18,626 nucleotides of DNA from Oscillospiraceae bacterium (GTDB lineage Bacteria; Bacillota; Clostridia; Oscillospirales; Ruminococcaceae): contig JAHHUA010000016.1 in NCBI GenBank assembly GCA_020024235.1, positions 1 through 18,626 on the forward strand. Direction: 5' to 3'. Made by a program: the position numbers and the translations under genes. This document shows positions 14,076 to 18,626 of the stretch, piece after piece; the stretch's first letter is position 1; each line of letters begins with the position of its first letter. Below the pieces are notes generated by a model, which did not search any database, was not told where the DNA came from, and was given only the letters and a program-made list of their open reading frames with translations.

Positions 14076-15407
14076 ATGAACAACAAATTAGCCAGGCATT
14101 TTAATGCCTTGTCCCTGATTAAATTTACAGCACCTACCGTGATTATGATGGTATTTCTGTCTTTTTACACTATGGTGGACGGAATGTTTGTTTCTAAATA
14201 TGTAGGAGCCGATGCCCTTTCCGCTATAAATATAAGTGTACCGTTTTTGATGATTTCCACAGCTTGCTCAATTATGCTTGCCACAGGAGGCAGTGCTATA
14301 ATTGCTATAAAAATGGGAGAAAATGACTATAAAAAAGCCCGTGAACAGTTTTCTCTTATAGTGGTGGTGGGAATTGTTGCAGGACTTATTTTTGCCTTTG
14401 TATCCTATATTTTTGCAGAACAAATTGCAATTATTTGTGGAGCTACTGATAAACTATTGCCCTACTGCACCACCTATATTAAAATACTGGCAATTTTTAC
14501 TGTTCCGTCAGTACTGCAAGTGTATTTTCAATACTTTTTGGTAACAGCTGGCAAACCTAATATGGGTATGATTACCACAATAATAGGAGGGATTGCCAAT
14601 GTTATATTTGACTACATATTTATTGTAATCTGCAAAATGGATATAGCAGGTGCCGCCATAGGCACGGGAATCAGCTATTTAATACCGGCTGTATGTGGTA
14701 TGATTGTATTTATAACTGATAAAAAAGGCACTCTTTATCTGACTGAATTTAATTTTGACGGCAGGTTTTTATTAGATGTATGTTTTAACGGCTCCTCGGA
14801 AATGGTCAGTAATTTGGCTTTTTCTGTTACCACATTTTTATTTAACATGAGTATGCTTAAATATGTGGGAGAAGATGGGGTAGCGTCAATCACCATTATG
14901 CTCTATGCCCAATATCTGTTGATGTCGGTTTATTTGGGATATTCCTCAGGTGTATGTCCTGTTATAAGCTACAACTATGGTGAAAAAAATACTTATGAAC
15001 TTAAAAATATATTTAAAATAAGTATATTTTTTATAATTATATCATCAGCAGTTGTGTTTATTCTGTCATATGTTTTACAGGATTATATAATAGGAATGTT
15101 TGTGGAAAAAGACACAGAAGTTTTTAATATAACCAAGGATGGATATATCACTTTTTCACTTTGCTATTTATTTATGGGAATAAATATATTTACCTCTTCT
15201 CTTTTTACTGCACTTTCTAACGGAAAAATTTCAGCAACACTGTCTTTTTTGAGAACCTTTGTTTTTATATCTGCCAGTATAATAATATTGCCGATTTTTT
15301 GGGGAATAACAGGGATTTGGTTGGCTGTTCCACTGTCAGAGGCTGTGGCAACTTGTCTTTGTGTATTTTGCATTATTAAATTCAGGTATATTTATAACTA
15401 TTTTTAA
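14076..15407 (+). CDS. MATE-family multidrug/Na+ (or H+) antiporter, MepA-like
   Basis: Encodes 443 residues, the usual length, with about 12 hydrophobic helices in two similar halves. The N-terminal half has the typical MATE opening FTAPTVIMMVFLSFYTMVDG (17-36), MFVSKYVGADALSAINISVP (37-56) and ATGGSAIIAIKMGE (69-82). The second half has SSEMVSNLAFSVTTFLFNM. MATE proteins export cationic drugs, dyes or metabolites in exchange for Na+ or H+; the substrate here is unknown. AAAAGGAG (about 14060-14067), 8 nt before the ATG, fixes the start. It is transcribed alone from the strong promoter at 13972. No marR- or tetR-type regulator lies next to it, although the BlaI repressor gene is 520 bp downstream. 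Confidence 0.93.
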   Translation: MNNKLARHFNALSLIKFTAPTVIMMVFLSFYTMVDGMFVSKYVGADALSAINISVPFLMISTACSIMLATGGSAIIAIKMGENDYKKAREQFSLIVVVGIVAGLIFAFVSYIFAEQIAIICGATDKLLPYCTTYIKILAIFTVPSVLQVYFQYFLVTAGKPNMGMITTIIGGIANVIFDYIFIVICKMDIAGAAIGTGISYLIPAVCGMIVFITDKKGTLYLTEFNFDGRFLLDVCFNGSSEMVSNLAFSVTTFLFNMSMLKYVGEDGVASITIMLYAQYLLMSVYLGYSSGVCPVISYNYGEKNTYELKNIFKISIFFIIISSAVVFILSYVLQDYIIGMFVEKDTEVFNITKDGYITFSLCYLFMGINIFTSSLFTALSNGKISATLSFLRTFVFISASIIILPIFWGITGIWLAVPLSEAVATCLCVFCIIKFRYIYNYF

Positions 15408-15539
15408 AAAGAAAAAAATATACCAATTTGGGTATACACTATAAAAAAATATTTTTTCAAAGGTGTCAAAAGTCTGCTCCATTTTAATATTATACAGTAT
15501 TTTTTGGAGCTTTAAATTAATATCATTGTCATAAACTAA
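15408..15539. other. 3' region of the MATE gene with weak hairpins
   Basis: TATACC/GGTATA (15419-15424 with 15431-15436) and GCTCCA/TGGAGC (15476-15481 with 15505-15510) can form short stems, but neither has a good T tract, so MATE termination is weakly supported. The second hairpin holds an ATACAGTAT motif in its loop. Confidence 0.35.
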
Positions 15540-15780
15540 ACACAAAAGTATGGTGTAGCCTATGGAATAAAAGAAATATTTTTGTCAGATTTCTGGCAAA
15601 AAGCAAATATTGTAGAATACTATTTTGCCCAGAATTGTCCTTTCTTTTTGGCTTGGCATTACAAATTGTTTTCTGAAATTAGAAGATATCTGCAAGTATG
15701 CAGATAAAATCAAAATTGTGGAAAAATCGCTTTTGAATTCAGACCTCATTGTAATGACATCGCCTTCACAATACCGATAG
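15540..15780 (+). pseudogene. Decayed reading frame, family unrecognised
   Basis: A plus-strand frame open from 15540 gives 55 codons with protein-like composition (YGVAYGIKEIFLSDFWQ and FFLAWHYKLFSEIRRY among them) and stops at 15707. From about 15690 the +1 frame takes over with LEDICKYADKIKIVEKSL and LNSDLIVMTSPSQYR, stopping at 15778-15780. The join looks like a single frameshift in a formerly continuous gene. There is no start codon with a ribosome site. The opposite strand has an 85-codon frame over the same bases, which I take to be its shadow. No family was recognised. Confidence 0.35.
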
Positions 15781-15853
15781 GTGCTGTATTGTCCTGACTT
15801 TTGCACAAAATTTGGTTTTTTAAAATATATATTGTTATTCATAAAAAATTCAT

Positions 15854-15882
15854 TTGACTTTATTATAAGACTGTAGTATTAT
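15854..15882 (+). promoter_or_regulatory. Promoter of blaI-blaR1
   Basis: TTGACT (15854-15859) and TATTAT (15877-15882) are 17 bp apart, both 5/6 matches. Transcription should start near 15889, inside the operator region described next. Confidence 0.78.
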
Positions 15883-15911
15883 AAATTCAGAAATAATACT
15901 GTTGTCTTATG
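15864..15911 (+). promoter_or_regulatory. Two tandem BlaI-type operators
   Basis: Two dyads of form TAAnACTnnAGTnTTA lie at 15866-15881 (complete) and 15894-15909 (TAATACTGTTGTCTTA, one AGT replaced by TGT). They are also inverted copies of each other: the arms 15864-15882 and 15893-15911 match at 15 of 19 positions. The first covers the -10 box and the second the start of the transcript. BlaI/MecI repressors bind such dyads and repress their own operon, so autorepression is likely. The dyads are seen directly; the binding is inferred. Confidence 0.65.
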
Positions 15912-15926
15912 AAAAGAGGTGATACT

Positions 15927-16286
15927 ATGGATGTAAAATTATTTGATTCCGAATTAAAAGTAATGGATGTTCTATGGGAAAAGGGAGATCTTCCTGCAAA
16001 GGAAATTGCCAAAACGCTTACAGAGGCCTTTGGCTGGAATGTAAATACCACTTATACTCTTATTAAACGCTGTATAAAAAAGGGTGCCATTGAACGCTCT
16101 GAACCAAACTTTATGTGCCATGCACTGATTCCGAAAGAAGCAGTGCAGGAGGCAGAAACAGATGAGCTAATCAATAAGCTGTACAGCGGTTCGGCTGACA
16201 AGCTGTTTGCAGCCTTGCTGGGTAGAAAAAAACTGTCCTGTGAACAAATCAAAAAGCTGAAACAAATGGTTGAATATTTAGAGTGA
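15927..16286 (+). CDS. blaI: BlaI/MecI-family transcriptional repressor
   Basis: Encodes 119 residues, close to the usual length of about 125. The N-terminal winged helix (about 1-75) shows the family pattern LFDSELKVMDVLWEKGDLPA (5-24), then KEIAKTL, NVNTTYTLIKRCIKKGAI (38-55) as the recognition helix region, and IERSEPN. A C-terminal helical part (about 76-119) mediates dimerisation. In the classic system the repressor is cleaved after the membrane protease BlaR1 senses its signal. The ATG at 15927 follows AGAGGTGAT (15915-15923); an in-frame ATG at 15909 lies within the second operator and has no ribosome site. The gene symbol is by family; nothing ties it to beta-lactamase. It is followed 10 nt later by the sensor gene. 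Confidence 0.9.
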   Translation: MDVKLFDSELKVMDVLWEKGDLPAKEIAKTLTEAFGWNVNTTYTLIKRCIKKGAIERSEPNFMCHALIPKEAVQEAETDELINKLYSGSADKLFAALLGRKKLSCEQIKKLKQMVEYLE

Positions 16287-16296
16287 GGTGAACAGA

Positions 16297-17577
16297 GTGA
16301 ACTTAATACAAATGAGCATTAGTGGAGCAATTTTAATAATAGTCATTACTTTGATTCGTGCCTTATCAATAAATCATCTGCCCAAAAAAACTTTCTTGGT
16401 CTTTTGGGGAATTGTATCAGTACGCCTGCTGATTCCCTTTTCAATTCCATCTGTTTTCAGCATTTACACACTTTTTAAAAACTACATGGGCACAGAAATA
16501 AAAATTGCAGATACACCTTTGATTATTTTTCAGGAAAACATACCCCTTACATATGATTATTCCTATATATCATCAGGTTTATCCTATTTATCTTTATGGC
16601 AGATTATTTGGGGAACAGGATTTATATTATGTGTATTGTTTTTTATTGTTACCTACCAAAAGTGTTACAATGAGTTTAGAACATCTGTTCCGGCAGATTG
16701 TCCGTTTGTACAAAGATGGTTAAGTACACATCAATTAAGGCGAACTATTTCAATTCGTCAATCTGACCTGATTTTGGCTCCGCTTACCTATGGAATATTT
16801 AAACCTGTTATCTTAATGCCAAAAACAACAGATTGGCAAAACGAAGATAAATTACAATATGTTTTAGAGCATGAGTATATTCATATCAAGCGGTTTGATG
16901 TAGCAGCAAAACTGATTTTTACCATTGCACTTTGTGTACACTGGTTTAATCCTTTTGTTTGGCTTATGTATATTCTTGCCAACAGGGATATTGAGTTATC
17001 CTGTGATGAATCTGTACTGCATATATTCGGTCAAAAATCAAAATCCACATATGCCTATATCTTAATTGATATGGAAGAAACAAAGAGCGGATTTACTCCC
17101 CTTTGCAATAATTTCAGTAAAAATTCAACAGAAGAAAGGATTGAAACAATTATGAAAATGAAAAAAACCACATCATTATCCCTTGCTCTGGCTATATCTC
17201 TTGTAGTTGGAACTACAGTTGCATTTGCAACCTCAGCACCAGAAATTACTAACCAATCTTATAATTTAACAGGAAGAAATTGTTATTTCCGAAACGCAGA
17301 CCAAAAATTTTTTATTGATAGAGATGGTAAAAAACTGAGTGAAGTGAGCGAAGCAGAATATAGAAAAAGATGTTACACAAATGGCACTGGCTGCAGGGCT
17401 TACAATGAATGTCAAAATATATGTGGTAATGAAAGAGGGCAAAATTGTACAGAACAAAAATGTAGAGCAAATTGCAATAATTTTGAAGGAAACAGAAGAA
17501 GGTCATCAAATTCATTTTACGGAATGAAGAATAGAGGCAGAAGATCAAATTCAGATTGTCCCTATTCAAATCGTTAG
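16297..17577 (+). CDS. BlaR1/MecR1-like M56 sensor metalloprotease with cysteine-rich tail
   Basis: Encodes 426 residues. The BlaR1-type opening MNLIQMSISGAILIIVITLI and KKTFLVFWGIVSVRLLIPFS give the first helices. Further helices lie at about 97-119 and 207-227, and the last at about 293-312. The M56 zinc site is HEYIH (His192, Glu193, His196) with the downstream IELSCDE (Glu233), so protease activity is expected on the inner side. The classical C-terminal penicillin-binding sensor domain is missing. Instead the 114 residues after the last helix hold nine cysteines (329, 359, 366, 372, 376, 384, 389, 393, 421) and an arginine/serine-rich end. GAGGTG (16285-16290) fixes the GTG start at 16297; the GTG at 16288 lies inside it. 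What it senses is unknown. Confidence 0.85.
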   Translation: MNLIQMSISGAILIIVITLIRALSINHLPKKTFLVFWGIVSVRLLIPFSIPSVFSIYTLFKNYMGTEIKIADTPLIIFQENIPLTYDYSYISSGLSYLSLWQIIWGTGFILCVLFFIVTYQKCYNEFRTSVPADCPFVQRWLSTHQLRRTISIRQSDLILAPLTYGIFKPVILMPKTTDWQNEDKLQYVLEHEYIHIKRFDVAAKLIFTIALCVHWFNPFVWLMYILANRDIELSCDESVLHIFGQKSKSTYAYILIDMEETKSGFTPLCNNFSKNSTEERIETIMKMKKTTSLSLALAISLVVGTTVAFATSAPEITNQSYNLTGRNCYFRNADQKFFIDRDGKKLSEVSEAEYRKRCYTNGTGCRAYNECQNICGNERGQNCTEQKCRANCNNFEGNRRRSSNSFYGMKNRGRRSNSDCPYSNR

Positions 17578-17639
17578 AAAAAACAAACTGCTCAATATCT
17601 ACCAAAGAAGAGAAAAATATTTTTTTACAAATCCTGTAA

Positions 17640-17792
17640 ATAACAGGCTGGACATTGCAGCAAATTCATCTTTCAGAAGCCCGCAAATTAAATGATTTTG
17701 TAAAATCCCGTGTACCCAGCTGGGAAGTGGGGAAACCTTTTGATGCTAATATACTTGATGAATATAAACAGAGAATTGATATAAAAGCATAA
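17640..17792 (+). pseudogene. Orphan coding-like fragment, family unrecognised
   Basis: A frame open from 17640 runs 50 codons to TAA at 17790-17792. It reads ITGWTLQQIHLSEARK, then LNDFVKSRVPSWEVGK, then PFDANILDEYKQRIDIKA, with a protein-like composition. No ATG start and no ribosome site is seen; the first bases form a CCTGT/ACAGG hairpin. It is probably the 3' end of a gene whose front was lost. It lies 62 nt after the BlaR1-like gene and shares the terminator at 17800. Confidence 0.35.
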
Positions 17793-17799
17793 ATATATG

Positions 17800-17836
17800 A
17801 AAAGACACAACATTTTATATATGCTGTGTCTTTTTT
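17800..17836 (+). terminator. Terminator of the blaI-blaR1 unit
   Basis: AAAAGACACA (17800-17809) pairs with TGTGTCTTTT (17825-17834), and CAT/ATG continue the stem above an A-C mismatch. Six T residues follow (17831-17836). Confidence 0.85.
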
Positions 17837-18127
17837 GTTAAGCTGATAAAAGTTTACAGCAGGGCAGAGCCAAAGGGGAAGTATTATTTAAGTTTAAAAA
17901 ACCTTAAATGCTGGTAAAAATACATAAAACTTTATATTTACAATGGTACTGTTATACAATATAAATACAGTAAAAAATAAGCAACACCGACAATGAAGTC
18001 AGTGTTGCTTAAAATCGTCTTTGGGTATTTACGGTATTTAATTAAAGAAAAAATCTAAAATTCGGGTATTTTTTAACTAATTAAATCAATTTTATGATTT
18101 TTGTTATTACATAATGGTAATTGTGTT
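17837..18127. other. Spacer between two terminators
   Basis: I see no gene here. It holds the minus-strand terminator at 17979-18010 and otherwise featureless AT-rich DNA. The only extra pattern is a few short A/T runs. Confidence 0.5.
17979..18010 (-). terminator. Terminator of the DtxR-family gene
   Basis: AAGCAACAC (17979-17987) pairs with GTGTTGCTT (18002-18010), with an inner GAC/GTC pair around AATGAA. On the minus strand a T-rich tract (complement of 17971-17980) follows the stem. It lies 117 nt past the stop codon of the DtxR-family gene. Confidence 0.8.
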
Positions 18128-18496
18128 TTATTCAAAGTTTTTGATATAATTTTTCAGAGCCTCAAAGGATTTATCACTGATTGAATGTTCCATCTTACAG
18201 GCATCTTCTAAAGCAGCAGCTTCATCAACACCTATCATCATTAAAAATTTAGTGAGAACTTTATGGCGGGAATAAACGCTTTCAGCAGTTTTTCTGCCAA
18301 GTTGTGTAAATGTCAAAAATCCGTTTTTGTCAATGTTAATGTAGCCATCTTTTTTAAGAAGATTTACAGCTCGGCTTATACTTGGTTTGGAATAGCCCAT
18401 TTCATCTGCAATATCTATGGAACGGACATTTCCGATTCTTTCAGATAAAATTAAAATTGTTTCCAAATACATCTCTCCAGATTCTTGAAGTTTCAT
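18128..18496 (-). CDS. DtxR/MntR-family metal-dependent repressor
   Basis: Encodes 122 residues. The short two-domain form has a winged helix (about 1-70) and a metal-binding dimerisation domain, without the SH3-like third domain of DtxR. It opens MKLQESGEMYLETILIL, with the recognition helix region YSKPSISRAVNLLKKDGYI (35-53). Metal-site candidates are Met9, Glu12, His78, Cys100, Glu103 and His104 in DACKMEH. Met9 and Cys100 match the iron-type DtxR site rather than the manganese-type MntR site, which uses Asp and Glu there. The protein should bind Fe2+ or Mn2+ and repress metal uptake genes. GGAGG, 7 nt before the ATG at 18494-18496, fixes the start; an upstream in-frame ATG has none. The targets are outside the window. 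Confidence 0.9.
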   Translation of the reverse strand: MKLQESGEMYLETILILSERIGNVRSIDIADEMGYSKPSISRAVNLLKKDGYINIDKNGFLTFTQLGRKTAESVYSRHKVLTKFLMMIGVDEAAALEDACKMEHSISDKSFEALKNYIKNFE

Positions 18497-18561
18497 AACA
18501 ATCCTCCTTATAATAAAAATGTACAAAATTACAATCCATTTTAATTAAAATATTGAAACTT

Positions 18562-18590
18562 ATTATATCATAAAAATAATTTTAAAACAA
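18562..18590 (-). promoter_or_regulatory. Candidate promoter of the DtxR-family gene
   Basis: On the minus strand a perfect TATAAT (complement of 18562-18567) has only a weak TTGTTT (complement of 18585-18590) at 17 bp. No iron- or manganese-box palindrome was recognised between it and the start codon. Confidence 0.4.
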
Positions 18591-18626
18591 GATAATACAA
18601 ATTATATTATAAAAAAAATAATCTGC

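Larger units (their letters stand above)
11710..15500. repeat. Dispersed palindromic 9-mer ATACWGTAT in four spacers
   Basis: The motif ATACAGTAT or ATACTGTAT occurs at 11710-11718, 12002-12010, 13878-13886 and 15492-15500, all between genes. A fifth copy is inside a gene, at about 4831-4839. It is palindromic around the central base. The ACTGTA core is also present in the first BlaI-type operator (15864-15882). Confidence 0.45.

Noticed and set aside
15585..15842. 85-codon minus-strand reading frame
   Set aside because: No ribosome site before its ATG and no recognisable family. The plus strand over the same bases looks more protein-like.
18520..18525. TGTACA palindrome as a metal-box operator
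   Set aside because: Only six bases long and without similarity to the DtxR or MntR boxes; also found by chance before the AGCS gene.
1..18626. CRISPR array, tRNA, rRNA, insertion sequence or prophage
   Set aside because: No regularly spaced repeats, no cloverleaf or rRNA sequence, and no transposase, integrase or phage gene was recognised.

Overview
The window is AT-rich DNA with strong Shine-Dalgarno sites, tandem sigma-A style promoters and U-tailed intrinsic terminators. This is the layout of a low-GC Firmicute. A Prok-RING/DUF2628 membrane protein, a CBS-DRTGG family II pyrophosphatase, a short DtxR regulator starting MKLQESGEMYLE, and BlaI/BlaR1 (M56) and VanRS-like regulators point to an anaerobic gut-type Clostridia (Oscillospirales or a relative). 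The species cannot be named from the sequence alone.

Layout. 1-1381: rpsF-ssb-rpsR operon with a clean promoter, a two-hairpin leader and a 19-bp-stem terminator. 1382-1812: gene-poor spacer. 1813-7588: an envelope-modification cluster on the plus strand. It holds an OmpR/VanR-type response regulator, an overlapping histidine kinase, a four-helix membrane protein, a structured leader ending in a terminator, a permuted papain-like (YiiX/C92) enzyme, a UgtP/MGDG-synthase-type glycosyltransferase, a NodB deacetylase with a membrane anchor, and an MprF-like flippase-domain protein. The last three genes overlap and are translationally linked. 7612-9089: an AGCS alanine/glycine:Na+ symporter (minus). 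9468-10592: prfB (RF2, minus) without the programmed frameshift. 10768-11703: zinc-ribbon/RING plus DUF2628 membrane protein. 12097-13743: CBS-DRTGG Mn-dependent pyrophosphatase (minus). 14076-15407: MATE exporter. 15408-15926: spacer with a decayed reading frame. 15927-17577: BlaI repressor and BlaR1-like M56 sensor protease with an unusual cysteine-rich tail, behind two operator-like dyads. 17640-17792: short orphan coding-like fragment. 18128-18496: DtxR-family metal regulator (minus).

How the genes may work together. The most interesting unit is 1813-7438. A two-component system sits upstream of a glycosyltransferase, a sugar deacetylase and a flippase-like membrane protein. One reading is that the cell makes an N-acetylhexosaminyl lipid, deacetylates it to a cationic glycolipid and moves it to the outer leaflet, as MprF does with lysyl-phosphatidylglycerol. 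This is inference. The enzyme families are clear, the substrates are not. The second unit is the BlaI/BlaR1 pair, whose sensor lacks a penicillin-binding domain and instead carries about 90 residues with nine cysteines. A 9-bp palindromic motif (ATACWGTAT) recurs in the spacers from 11.7 to 15.5 kb and shares a core with the proposed BlaI operators.
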